From Mycolicibacterium austroafricanum (GTDB taxonomy: Bacteria; Actinomycetota; Actinomycetes; Mycobacteriales; Mycobacteriaceae), in contig NZ_HG964455.1 in assembly GCF_000612725.1 (NCBI RefSeq), positions 90,205 through 154,204 of the forward strand: DNA of 64,000 nucleotides, in the 5' to 3' direction. Position numbers and translations under genes: made by a program. The stretch's first letter is position 1; each line of letters opens with the position of its first letter. Of the stretch, positions 34,427-43,305 are shown piece after piece. The notes below the pieces were generated by a model, which was not told the origin of the DNA, made no database searches, and was given only the letters and a program-made list of their open reading frames with translations.

Positions 34427-34903
34427 CCGCGCGGCCAGCTTTGCCTTCAGCCGCGCATTCACCGGCGCAGGCAGCAGCTCCGACACATCACCCCCGAGCG
34501 TCGCCACCTCCTTGGCCAACGACGAGGACACGAACGAGTAGCGCGGCGTGGTCGCGATGAAGAAGGTGTCGACGCCGGCTATGTGGTTGTTCATCTGGGC
34601 CATCTGCAGCTCGTACTCGAAATCGGTGCCGGTCCGCAGACCCTTGACGATCGCGGTCAGACCGCGCGCCTTGACGAAGTCGACGATGAGACCCTGGCCG
34701 GACTCGACACGCAGGTTCGGCAGGTGGGTGGTCGACTCCTCGATCAGCGCGATGCGCTCCTCGTGGGTGAACATCCCGGTCTTGTTCGGGTTGACCATCA
34801 CCGCGACGACGACCTCGTCGAACTGCGCCGCGGCCCGCTCGAAGATGTCGATGTGACCGAGGGTCACCGGATCGAAGGACCCCGGGCACACCGCTCCGCT
34901 CAT
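34421..34903 (-). CDS. coaD: Phosphopantetheine adenylyltransferase
   Basis: Makes dephospho-CoA, the penultimate step of CoA synthesis. The nucleotidyltransferase motif is PGSFDPVTLGHIDIFERA (TxGH) near the N-terminus; VMVNPNKTGMFTHEERI and FVSSSLAKEVA complete the active site. At 160 residues it is full length. It lies 84 bases after rsmD, the order found in many bacteria. Confidence 0.97.
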   Translation of the reverse strand: MSGAVCPGSFDPVTLGHIDIFERAAAQFDEVVVAVMVNPNKTGMFTHEERIALIEESTTHLPNLRVESGQGLIVDFVKARGLTAIVKGLRTGTDFEYELQMAQMNNHIAGVDTFFIATTPRYSFVSSSLAKEVATLGGDVSELLPAPVNARLKAKLAARD

Positions 34904-34987
34904 GTGGGTGACCGTAGCAGTCCGCGAACGTGCACTCAGCGTCGTGAATTCACGCCGGCGAGGGCAGCGGATGCACGCTCGCGGCGA

Positions 34988-35557
34988 TCACCTGTCAACC
35001 GCCGCCATCTCCAGGCGGGTGTCCCCGTAGCGCCGTGATTTCCACACCGACCAGCCCTCCGGCCAGGCGATGCCGGGGCCCGAGGCGGGGCGCTCCACGA
35101 CCACCACGGTGCCCGGAGCCACCCACCTGCCCGAGGACAGCGCCGTGACGATCTCGTTGACCTGCGCGTCGTCGACCTCATAGGGCGGGTCCGCCAGCAC
35201 CAGATCCACCGGCCGGTCCGCACCCCCGGCGAGCACCGACGACACCGGGCCGCGTCGCACAGCCGCACCCCGGGCGCCCAGCGCCGCGATGTTCTGCTCG
35301 ATCACCGCGGCCGCACGCCCGTCGGACTCCACGAACACCGCCGACGCCGCACCACGCGACAGCGCCTCGAGACCCAGCGCACCCGAGCCGGCGTAGAGGT
35401 CGAGGACCCGGATTCCGGTGAAGTCGATGCGCGCCGTCAGGACGTTGAACAACGACTCGCGCACCCGGTCGGTGGTCGGGCGGGTACCACGTCCGGACTT
35501 CTGCTGAGGCACCGCAATCCGTCGACCTCCGAAGGCGCCGGCGACGATCCGGGTCAG
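34988..35557 (-). CDS. rsmD: 16S rRNA (guanine-966-N2)-methyltransferase, probable CTG start
   Basis: RsmD methylates G966 of 16S rRNA. The SAM-binding region VLDLYAGSGALGLEALSRGA and the catalytic LADPPYEV motif are present. The first ATG/GTG/TTG start (GTG at 35512) would remove the family N-terminus. Reading upstream in frame gives LTRIVAGAFGGRRIAVPQQK, matching the M. tuberculosis opening TRIIGGVAGGRRIAVP. The matching start is a CTG whose last two bases lie in the stop of pyc (CTGA). No ATG, GTG or TTG occurs between it and the upstream stop. The span given uses this CTG (189 residues). Confidence 0.9.
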   Translation of the reverse strand: MTRIVAGAFGGRRIAVPQQKSGRGTRPTTDRVRESLFNVLTARIDFTGIRVLDLYAGSGALGLEALSRGAASAVFVESDGRAAAVIEQNIAALGARGAAVRRGPVSSVLAGGADRPVDLVLADPPYEVDDAQVNEIVTALSSGRWVAPGTVVVVERPASGPGIAWPEGWSVWKSRRYGDTRLEMAAVDR

Positions 35558-38500
35558 GATGATTCCCCGGTCGCCTCGCTCCTACCCGCCGAACCGATCA
35601 CCACCAGCAGGTCTCCGCCTTCGACCTGCGCGGTGGCCGACACCGCGACGCGTGCGACCGTGCCACTCTTCGGAGCGGTGATCCCGGCCTCCATCTTCAT
35701 CGCCTCGATCGTCGCGATGGTCTGGCCCGCGTCGACCTTGTCACCCTCGGCGATGTTGACGGTGACCACGCCGGCGAACGGCGCTGCGACGTGGTCGGGG
35801 TTGGTGCGGTCGGCCTTCTCAGCGGCGGGAATGTCGCTGGCGACGCTGCGGTCGCGCACCACGACGGGGCGCAGCTGCCCGTTCAGGATGCACATCACCG
35901 TGCGCATACCGCGTTCGTCGGGATCGGAGATCGCCTCGAGGCCGATGAGCAGTTCCACGCCGCGCTCCAGGGTGACCCGGTGCTCGTCGCCGTGACGCAG
36001 CCCGTAGAAGAACTGGTTGGCCGACAGGCTCGAGGTGTCTCCGTAGATCTCCCGATGCGCTTCGAATTCCTTTGTAGGAGCCGGGAACAGCAGCCGGTTC
36101 AACGCCGCCTGCCGCTTCGGGCCCGCGTCCGCGAGCACCTCGGTGTCCTCGGCGCTGAGCTCGGCCTGCGGCTTGGCGGGCGCGCGGCCGGCGAGCGCCT
36201 TGGAGCGCAGCGGTTCCGGCCAGCCGCCGGGCGGGTCACCGAGCTCCCCGCGCAGGAACCCGATCACCGAGTCCGGAATGTCGAAACGTCCAGGGTCCTG
36301 GGCGAATTCGTCAGCCGACACGCCCGCGCCCACCAGCGCCAGCGCAAGGTCGCCGACGACCTTCGACGACGGGGTGACCTTGACCAGCCGACCCAGGATC
36401 CGGTCGGCCGCGGCATAACTGGCCTCGATCTCCTCGAAGCGGTCCCCCAGCCCCAACGCGATCGCCTGCTGCCGCAGGTTCGACAGCTGGCCGCCGGGGA
36501 TCTCGTGGTGATACACCCGTCCGGTGGGTGTTGTCGGACCCGCCGCGGCGACATCGAAGGGCGCGTAGACCTTTCGCAACGCCTCCCAGTACGGCTCCAG
36601 GTCGCAGACCGCCGACAGTGACAGCCCTGTGTCGAACTCGGTGTGCGCGGTGGCCGCCACGATCGAGCTCAGCGCGGGTTGGCTCGTCGTGCCGGCCAGC
36701 GGTGCCGAGGCCCCGTCGACGGCGCTGGCGCCGGCCTGCCAGGCCGCCAGATAGGTCGCCAGCTGACCGCCGGGGGTGTCGTGGGTGTGTACGTGCACGG
36801 GCAGGTCGAATCGGCTGCGCAGCGCACCGACCAGCATCGCCGCCGCCTGCGGCCGCAAAAGTCCCGCCATGTCCTTGATGCCGAGCACGTGCGCGCCCGC
36901 GTCGACGATCTGCTCGGCGAGCTTGAGGTAGTAGTCGAGCGTGTAGAGGTTCTCCTCCGGGTTGGACAGATCCCCGGTGTAGGACATCGCGACTTCGGCC
37001 ACGGCCGTACCGGTTTCGCGAACCGCGTCGATCGCCGGACGCATCGAGTCGACGTTGTTGAGCGCGTCGAAGATCCGGTAGATGTCGACACCCGTCGCGG
37101 TCGCCTCCTGCACGAATGCATGGGTCACCGACTCCGGATAGGGCGTGTAGCCCACGGTGTTACGGCCACGCAGCAGCATCTGCAGACAGATGTTGGGCAC
37201 CGCTTCCCGCAGCGCCGCCAGCCGCTCCCACGGGTCTTCCTTGAGGAACCGCAGCGCGACGTCGTATGTGGCACCGCCCCAGCACTCGATTGAGAGCAGT
37301 TGCGGGGTCATCCGCGCGATGTAGGGCGCCACCATCAGCAGACCGGAGGTGCGGATCCTGGTGGCCAGCAACGACTGATGCGCGTCACGGAACGTGGTGT
37401 CGGTGACCCCCACCGACTTCGACTCGCGCATCCAGCGGGCGAAGGCCTCGGGCCCGACCTCGGACAGCAGATGCTTGCTGCCGCGCGGCGGCATCGCGTC
37501 CAGGTCGATCTGGGGCAGCTTGTCGTGCGGATACACCGTCGACGGGCGCGGACCGTGTGGCTGGTTGACCGTGACGTCGGCCAGATAGTTCAGGATCTTG
37601 GTGCCGCGGTCGGCGGGTGACCGCGACGTCAGCAGGTAGGGCCGATCGTCGATGAACGACGTGTTGACCCGTCCGGCCCGGAAGTCCGGATCGTCGATGA
37701 CCGCCTGCAGGAACGGGATGTTCGTCGACACCCCGCGCACCCGGAACTCGGCCAGCGCCCGGTGCGCGCGTGCCACCGCCGTCGCGAAGTCCCTGCCCCG
37801 GCAGGTGAGCTTGACCAGCATCGAGTCGAAGTGCGCACCGATCTCGGCGCCCAGATGTGCGCCGCCGTCCAGGCGGATGCCCGCACCTCCGGGTGACCGG
37901 TAGGCGGTGATGCGCCCGGTGTCGGGCCGAAAACCGTTGGCCGGGTCTTCCGTGGTGATCCGGCACTGCAGCGCCGCACCACGGATCACCAGCGTCTCCT
38001 GGCTCAGACCGAGGTCGGCGAGCGTCTCACCCGAGGCGATCCGCAACTGACTGGAGACCAGGTCGACGTCGGTGATCTCCTCGGTCACGGTGTGCTCGAC
38101 CTGGATGCGCGGGTTGCACTCGATGAACACATGATGACCGCGTTCGTCGAGCAGGAACTCCACGGTGCCCGCGCACGAGTAGTCAATCTCCTTTGCGAAG
38201 GCGACCGCGTCGTCACAGATCTTCTGCCGCAATTCGTCCGGCAGATTCGGCGCCGGGGCGAGTTCGATGACCTTCTGATGCCGGCGTTGCACACTGCAGT
38301 CGCGTTCGAACAGGTGCATCACGTGGCCGGCGGTGTCGGCGAGGATCTGCACCTCGATGTGGCGCGGATTGAGCACCGCCTGCTCGAGGTAGACGTTGGG
38401 GTCGCCGAACGCCGACTCGGCCTCGCGACTGGCCGCCTCCACCGCCTCGGCCAGCGCCGCCCGGTCGGTGACGCGGCGCATCCCGCGCCCGCCGCCGCCG

Positions 38501-38991
38501 GAGACGGCCTTGACGAACAACGGGAACTCCATGCCATCGGCTGCCGCGACCAGCTCGTCGACCGACGCCGACGGAGCCGACGACGTCAGCACGGGCAGGC
38601 CGGCCGCCCGTGCCGCCTGGATGGCGCGCGCCTTGTTGCCGGTGAGCTCGAGCACGTTTGCGCTCGGGCCCACGAAGGTGATCCCCGCGTCCGCACACGC
38701 GGCGGCGAGTTCCGGGTTCTCGGACAGGAAGCCGTAGCCGGGATACACCGCATCGCAGCCGGCCTCGACGGCCACCCGCATGATTTCGGCGACCGACAGG
38801 TAGGCCCGCACGGGATGCCCGATCTCACCGATCTGGTAAGACTCGTCGGCTTTCAGCCGGTGCAGGGAGTTGCGGTCCTCGTACGGATAGACCGCGACGG
38901 TCGCGATGCCCATCTCATAGGCTGCGCGGAACGCCCGGATCGCGATTTCACCACGATTGGCGACGAGGACTTTGGAGATCTGACCGGCCAC
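35554..38991 (-). CDS. pyc: Pyruvate carboxylase
   Basis: Converts pyruvate and bicarbonate to oxaloacetate with ATP. The biotin carboxylase domain covers about residues 1-460 (KVLVANRGEIAIRAFRAAYE at the start, SGGGGRGMRRV in the ATP-grasp). The carboxyltransferase TIM barrel covers about 520-800 (GVTDTTFRDAHQSLLATR). The biotinyl domain at the C-terminus has the EAMKMEA site, biotin lysine about 1099. At 1145 residues it is full length. M. tuberculosis calls it pca. The start is GTG. Confidence 0.97.
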   Translation of the reverse strand: MAGQISKVLVANRGEIAIRAFRAAYEMGIATVAVYPYEDRNSLHRLKADESYQIGEIGHPVRAYLSVAEIMRVAVEAGCDAVYPGYGFLSENPELAAACADAGITFVGPSANVLELTGNKARAIQAARAAGLPVLTSSAPSASVDELVAAADGMEFPLFVKAVSGGGGRGMRRVTDRAALAEAVEAASREAESAFGDPNVYLEQAVLNPRHIEVQILADTAGHVMHLFERDCSVQRRHQKVIELAPAPNLPDELRQKICDDAVAFAKEIDYSCAGTVEFLLDERGHHVFIECNPRIQVEHTVTEEITDVDLVSSQLRIASGETLADLGLSQETLVIRGAALQCRITTEDPANGFRPDTGRITAYRSPGGAGIRLDGGAHLGAEIGAHFDSMLVKLTCRGRDFATAVARAHRALAEFRVRGVSTNIPFLQAVIDDPDFRAGRVNTSFIDDRPYLLTSRSPADRGTKILNYLADVTVNQPHGPRPSTVYPHDKLPQIDLDAMPPRGSKHLLSEVGPEAFARWMRESKSVGVTDTTFRDAHQSLLATRIRTSGLLMVAPYIARMTPQLLSIECWGGATYDVALRFLKEDPWERLAALREAVPNICLQMLLRGRNTVGYTPYPESVTHAFVQEATATGVDIYRIFDALNNVDSMRPAIDAVRETGTAVAEVAMSYTGDLSNPEENLYTLDYYLKLAEQIVDAGAHVLGIKDMAGLLRPQAAAMLVGALRSRFDLPVHVHTHDTPGGQLATYLAAWQAGASAVDGASAPLAGTTSQPALSSIVAATAHTEFDTGLSLSAVCDLEPYWEALRKVYAPFDVAAAGPTTPTGRVYHHEIPGGQLSNLRQQAIALGLGDRFEEIEASYAAADRILGRLVKVTPSSKVVGDLALALVGAGVSADEFAQDPGRFDIPDSVIGFLRGELGDPPGGWPEPLRSKALAGRAPAKPQAELSAEDTEVLADAGPKRQAALNRLLFPAPTKEFEAHREIYGDTSSLSANQFFYGLRHGDEHRVTLERGVELLIGLEAISDPDERGMRTVMCILNGQLRPVVVRDRSVASDIPAAEKADRTNPDHVAAPFAGVVTVNIAEGDKVDAGQTIATIEAMKMEAGITAPKSGTVARVAVSATAQVEGGDLLVVIGSAGRSEATGESS

Positions 38992-39094
38992 GGTTCACCT
39001 TAACCTCGCAGGTCAATCTCACAGGAGCCGACTGCGGGCTGTGATCAGATGGCGCCGCGGCGCAGTCGATCAGATGACGACGGCGAGCCGTCAA

Positions 39095-39730
39095 TTAGAC
39101 AAGCGTGGACCAGTAGTTCCAGAACCGCTCGAGGATGAGCAGGGCCACGCCGGTGAACCACAGCGTCACCAGCGACCAGCGCCAGGTGTACAGGGCCCTG
39201 ACCACCGCGCTGCCGCTGCGCGGGGCCTGCAGTGCGATCGACGCGGTGACCACCAGAAGCGGGATCGTCACCGCCCAGACCACCATGCAGTACGGGCACA
39301 ACGCGCCGATGCGGTACAGGCTCTGGAAGATCAGCCAGTGCACGAACACCGCGCCCAGCAGGGTGCCGACCGTCAGTCCGGCCCAGTACCACCGGGGCAG
39401 GTTCACCTTGGCCACCGCGAGCACCCCGGTGACGACCACGACGGAGAACGCCACGATGCCCAGCAGCGGGTTGGGGAAGCCGAACAGCGACGCCTGCGGC
39501 GTGATCATCACCGAACCGCACGACAGCACCGGGTTGATGCTGCAGGTCGGGATGTAGTCCGGGTCGATGAGCAGTTCGATCTTCTCGATCGTCAGTGTCA
39601 GGGCTGCGGCGAGCCCGATGACACCGCCGATGAGAACCCACAGGGCGCTACCGCGCGCAACCGCGACCGACGCCGGCTCGGGTGCCGACGGATCGGTGTG
39701 ATCGACCGAACCGGTCGCGGCGACCGTCAC
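39095..39730 (-). CDS. Vitamin K epoxide reductase (VKOR) family membrane protein
   Basis: A 211-residue, multi-helix membrane protein that reoxidises the DsbA partner using a quinone. The active-site pair is in GALCPYCMVVW, and the shuttle cysteines are in CSINPVLSCGS. Four to five hydrophobic helices are visible. Its GTG start overlaps the stop of the DsbA-like gene by four bases, so the two form a dedicated oxidative-folding pair (Rv2968c and Rv2969c in M. tuberculosis). Confidence 0.93.
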   Translation of the reverse strand: MTVAATGSVDHTDPSAPEPASVAVARGSALWVLIGGVIGLAAALTLTIEKIELLIDPDYIPTCSINPVLSCGSVMITPQASLFGFPNPLLGIVAFSVVVVTGVLAVAKVNLPRWYWAGLTVGTLLGAVFVHWLIFQSLYRIGALCPYCMVVWAVTIPLLVVTASIALQAPRSGSAVVRALYTWRWSLVTLWFTGVALLILERFWNYWSTLV

Positions 39731-40500
39731 GACGCGGGAGCCGGTTGCGGGGCGGGCGCCGGCGGGGCGGCTTCGAGTCCGGGCACGTCACCGACGATCT
39801 CCTTGATCTTGGTGACCAGTGCTTCCGGGGTGCTGTACTGGTAGTCCTCGCCGTTGATGCGAACCGACGGCGTGGACTTGACGCCGGTGGCCGAGGCCAG
39901 CCCCGCGACCATGTCGACGTAGGTGCCCTTGTTGATGCATTCGGGCACCGCACCGGCCGCACCGGACTGACGTGCCACCTCGATGAGCCGTGCGTTGTCC
40001 GGGTAGGCCGAGCCCGCCTCACTGGGCTGCTGGGCGTAGAGGGCGGCGTGGAACCTGCGGAAGGCGTCCACGGATTCGTCGGCGACGCAGTAGGCGGCGC
40101 CACCGGCGCGCGACGGGTAGTTCTGGTTCTGTGACCGGTCCAGGATGCCGACCATGTAGTAGTCGGCGGCGATCGCGCCCGAGTCGATGAGCTTGCTGAT
40201 CGTGGGACCGAACTGCTGCTCGAACGCACCGCAGTGTGGGCACAGGAAGTCCTCGTACATGCTGAGCACGGCCTTGGGCTCGTCGGTGCCGTCCTTCTTG
40301 ATCACGCTGGTGGACTCGACCCGGATGGCGCGGGACTCGCCGGCGGTGGGCTTGTCGTCGGCCGAGAGCACGATGTAGAGCACCAAGGTGACCGCGAAGA
40401 TCACCACGACGGCGGTCAGACCGATCTGGACGAGCAGGTTGCGCTTACGGTCAGCTGCCTTCAGGTCGTAGCGCGCGTTCTTCTTGGGTTTGGTGGCCAC
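39727..40500 (-). CDS. DsbA-like thiol oxidoreductase, membrane-anchored
   Basis: After a basic N-terminus, a single helix (about residues 26-47, LVQIGLTAVVVIFAVTLVLY) anchors the protein. The thioredoxin-like domain has the active site LCPHCGAFEQQF (CPHC) and the cis-proline loop SATGVKSTPSVRINGEDY. It introduces disulfides in exported proteins and is recycled by the adjacent VKOR protein. The C-terminal tail is Pro/Ala-rich. The start is GTG. Confidence 0.94.
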   Translation of the reverse strand: MATKPKKNARYDLKAADRKRNLLVQIGLTAVVVIFAVTLVLYIVLSADDKPTAGESRAIRVESTSVIKKDGTDEPKAVLSMYEDFLCPHCGAFEQQFGPTISKLIDSGAIAADYYMVGILDRSQNQNYPSRAGGAAYCVADESVDAFRRFHAALYAQQPSEAGSAYPDNARLIEVARQSGAAGAVPECINKGTYVDMVAGLASATGVKSTPSVRINGEDYQYSTPEALVTKIKEIVGDVPGLEAAPPAPAPQPAPAS

Positions 40501-40532
40501 GGTTCACAGAGTACCGGCGCCCCCACCCGCAG

Positions 40533-41648
40533 TTAGCCGGCGCGGGTCAGATGTGCGCGCATGGCCGAGATGACGTCGCCGGTGGCGGTCGCGCTGGCCC
40601 CTCCGAGCGGGAAGAAATTGGCGAAGCCGTGCACCAGCGAGCCGTACTCCCGGTAGTCGACCGGGGTTCCCGCGGCGCGCAACGCATCGGCGTAGTGCCT
40701 GCCCTCGTCACGCAGCGGATCGAACCCCGCGGTCACCACCAGCGCCGGGGACAGCCCCGAGTGATCTTCGGCCAGCAGCGGCGACACCCGCGGGTCGCTG
40801 CCCTCGAGCTGTGCGCCGCCGAGATACCGCGCCCTGAACCAGTCGATGTCGTGTTGGGTGAGGAAGAAGCCGCGGGCGAACAGCGTCCTCGAGCGGGTTT
40901 CGGCGTCGTAGTGCGTCACCGGATACAGCAGCAGCTGCAACGCCGGTCGCGGCGACTTCTCGTCGCGGGCGCGCAGCGTCACGAGCGCGGCCAGGTTGCC
41001 CCCGGCGCTGTCGCCGCCGACGGCCACCCGCTGCGGGTCGGCGCCCAGTTCGGCGGCGTGCTCGCAGGCCCACAGGTAGGCGGCGTAGGAGTCCTCGACG
41101 GCGGCCGGTGCCGGGTGCTCGGGGGCCAGCCGGTAGTCGACCGACAGCACGTGCACACCGCCGGACCGGCAGATCTCCCGGCACAGGTCGTCGTGGCTGT
41201 CGATGCTGCCGATCACATGGCCGCCCCCGTGATAGAAGACCAGCAGCGGCGCGCCCGGTTCGTCGGTGCGGTAGTGCCGCGCCTTGACGGGGCCTTCCGC
41301 GCCGCTGACCGTGAGGTCGGTCACGCCCGCGATCGGGATGCGCTGCTTGAAACTCGCTGCGAGAAGCTCCAACTGGGTGCGGGCGGCGACGAAGTCGTCA
41401 TCGGCGACCAACCCGTCGAGACCCAGGAGTTGCTGCCCTGCGAGCATCAAATGCAGAGTCGTGTCGAGGGTGTTGCCGTCGATGGTGATCGAGCGCCCGC
41501 CCAGCAGGACACGTTTGACCGGGTGCGGAATGCGCGGCATGCCGCGCAACGTCACGCCCGCGACCTTGTTGGCCACCACGTCACTGACGCCGACCTTGCG
41601 ACGCACGGGTGGCTGCACGGATTCCCCGGCGGCGACGGTTTCGGTCAC
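40533..41648 (-). CDS. lipN: Alpha/beta-hydrolase, LipN-type esterase
   Basis: A 371-residue hormone-sensitive-lipase-type esterase. The oxyanion motif is FYHGGGHVIGS, the nucleophile is in VGGDSAGGNLAAL, and the acid and base are in FDPLRDEG and LVHGFANF. It hydrolyses short-chain or lipid esters; the natural substrate is unknown. The gene lies next to the DsbA gene, as Rv2970c does. Confidence 0.92.
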   Translation of the reverse strand: MTETVAAGESVQPPVRRKVGVSDVVANKVAGVTLRGMPRIPHPVKRVLLGGRSITIDGNTLDTTLHLMLAGQQLLGLDGLVADDDFVAARTQLELLAASFKQRIPIAGVTDLTVSGAEGPVKARHYRTDEPGAPLLVFYHGGGHVIGSIDSHDDLCREICRSGGVHVLSVDYRLAPEHPAPAAVEDSYAAYLWACEHAAELGADPQRVAVGGDSAGGNLAALVTLRARDEKSPRPALQLLLYPVTHYDAETRSRTLFARGFFLTQHDIDWFRARYLGGAQLEGSDPRVSPLLAEDHSGLSPALVVTAGFDPLRDEGRHYADALRAAGTPVDYREYGSLVHGFANFFPLGGASATATGDVISAMRAHLTRAG

Positions 41649-41739
41649 GACTGCTCCTTACGGTGTGGCACTGATTAGGCCGGTCCTGGTGGCGGCAATA
41701 TAGTCTTCGCCAGCATTCCACTTCAGAAAAGAAGGTGAC

Positions 41740-42579
41740 ATGACGTCGGCGGCAGCTATCCCCACCGTCATACTCAACGACGACAACACCATGCCGGTGA
41801 TCGGCCTCGGTGTGGGTGAGTTGTCGGACGCCGAGGCCGAGCAGTCGGTGCTGGCGGCATTGGAGGCCGGTTACCGGCTGATCGACACGGCAGCCGCGTA
41901 CGGCAACGAGGCGGCCGTCGGCCGGGCCATCGCCAAATCCGGCGTGCCGCGCGGCGAGTTGTTCGTCACAACCAAGCTCGCCACCGACGACCTCGGCTTC
42001 CAGTCGTCCCAGGACGCCCTCCGCGCGAGCCTGGAACGGCTCGGCCTGGACTATGTCGATCTGTACCTGATCCACTGGCCGGCGGGATCACAGGGCACGT
42101 ACGTCGACAGCTGGGGCGGGCTGATGAAGCTCAAGGAGCTCGGCCTCACCCGCTCGATCGGCGTGAGCAACTTCCACGCCCAGCACCTCGACGACATCAT
42201 CGGCCTGTCGTTCTTCACCCCGGCGGTCAACCAGATCGAGCTGCACCCCCTGCTGAACCAGGCCGAGCTGCGGGCGGTCAACGCCGAGCACGGCATCGTC
42301 ACCGAGGCCTACAGCCCCCTCGGCGTGGGCAGCCTGCTGAGCAACCCGGCAGTCACCGCGATCGCCGACGCGCAGGACAGGACGCCGGCTCAGGTGCTGA
42401 TCCGCTGGAGCCTGCAGCTGGGCAACGTCGTCATCTCCCGCTCGTCGAGCCCGGAGCGGATCAAGTCGAACCTCGACGTGTTCGATTTCGAGCTGACCGC
42501 CGACCAGATGGCCGCACTCGACGGACTCGACGAGGGCACCCGGTTCCGCCCGGACCCCGAGACCTACACCGGATCCTGA
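41740..42579 (+). CDS. Aldo/keto reductase (Rv2971 type)
   Basis: A 279-residue NADPH-dependent AKR with a complete tetrad: Asp and Tyr in RLIDTAAAYGNE, Lys in TTKLATDD and His in LIHWPAG. The NADP-binding end carries ISRSSSPERIKSNLDVFDF. M. tuberculosis Rv2971 reduces dicarbonyls such as methylglyoxal; a detoxifying role is inferred. A good AAGAAGGTG site precedes the ATG. Confidence 0.93.
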   Translation: MTSAAAIPTVILNDDNTMPVIGLGVGELSDAEAEQSVLAALEAGYRLIDTAAAYGNEAAVGRAIAKSGVPRGELFVTTKLATDDLGFQSSQDALRASLERLGLDYVDLYLIHWPAGSQGTYVDSWGGLMKLKELGLTRSIGVSNFHAQHLDDIIGLSFFTPAVNQIELHPLLNQAELRAVNAEHGIVTEAYSPLGVGSLLSNPAVTAIADAQDRTPAQVLIRWSLQLGNVVISRSSSPERIKSNLDVFDFELTADQMAALDGLDEGTRFRPDPETYTGS

Positions 42580-42601
42580 TCCTCCCGCCCCGGGACCCGC
42601 T

Positions 42602-42634
42602 CTACTAGGTTCTGTAGTAGTCGAGCGGTAGGGT
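42602..42634 (+). promoter_or_regulatory. Inverted-repeat operator and leaderless promoter of the copper/DyP operon
   Basis: CTACTA (42602-42607) and TAGTAG (42615-42620) form a perfect 6-bp inverted repeat around seven bases; the right half reads TGTAGTAG. This resembles operators of the BlaI/MecI/CopY repressor family. TAGGGT (42629-42634) fits the TANNNT -10 element and is followed by six bases and the ATG, so the transcript probably starts at the A of the start codon. The operator would cover the -35 region. Confidence 0.5.
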
Positions 42635-42640
42635 TCACAC

Positions 42641-43174
42641 ATGCATACGCCGAAGGCGCGTCCCCGATGGGTGCGCGGCGCCCTGGTCGGGGCGTCTTCG
42701 GCGGTCATGACCGCCGGCGCCCACGCGGCGGCCGGCGCAGGCCTGCCCAGCGGCGGCGCACTCGTGCTCGCGCTGCTGCTCTGCGCGACGGTCGCGGCGT
42801 TGTTCGGCAGTCTCCGCATCGAGGGGCGCGGCGCTGGTTGGATCGCCACCACCGCGGCACTGGGTTCGGCCCAGTTCCTGGGCCACGTCGCGCTGACGAT
42901 GACTGGCCATCACCACGGTGAGCTCGTGCCGGGGCCGACGATGACGGCCGTGCACATCGGCGCTGCGGTGTTGCTCGGCGGTGCCATCGTGGCTGTCGAA
43001 CACCTCTACGCCGTCTGCTCGTCGGTGCTGTGCTGGCTGCGACTCTTCGCCCGGCGCACCCCCCGCCCGGTCGCCCGCATCAGGCGGCGGGCCTCGAATG
43101 TCGTTGCGCCGCGGCCGGTTCTGGCCGCTGGTTTGGGAATGCGTGCTCCCCCGGGAGCAGTCGCGACCGCCTGA
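42641..43174 (+). CDS. Small polytopic membrane protein, first gene of the copper/DyP operon
   Basis: A 177-residue protein with about four hydrophobic segments and a Pro/Arg-rich, probably cytoplasmic tail. A histidine cluster (GHVALTMTGHHHGEL, about residues 85-99) lies in a loop before HIGAAVLLGGAIVAVEHLYA; these could bind metal at the membrane. No family was recognised with certainty. Position directly upstream of PepSY and PCu(A)C genes, and the probably leaderless start, suggest it belongs to metal handling at the envelope. Confidence 0.75.
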   Translation: MHTPKARPRWVRGALVGASSAVMTAGAHAAAGAGLPSGGALVLALLLCATVAALFGSLRIEGRGAGWIATTAALGSAQFLGHVALTMTGHHHGELVPGPTMTAVHIGAAVLLGGAIVAVEHLYAVCSSVLCWLRLFARRTPRPVARIRRRASNVVAPRPVLAAGLGMRAPPGAVATA

Positions 43175-43305
43175 CGGTCAATTTCGGCTTTCACTGCATT
43201 CCATCCACGCCGCGGCGCTGCGCCGCGGTGTCGATAACACGCCGTCGCGTCTCTTGGCGCTGACGGTGCCCCAGCGTCGCAACGACTCCCAAAGGTCAAT
43301 TCCGC

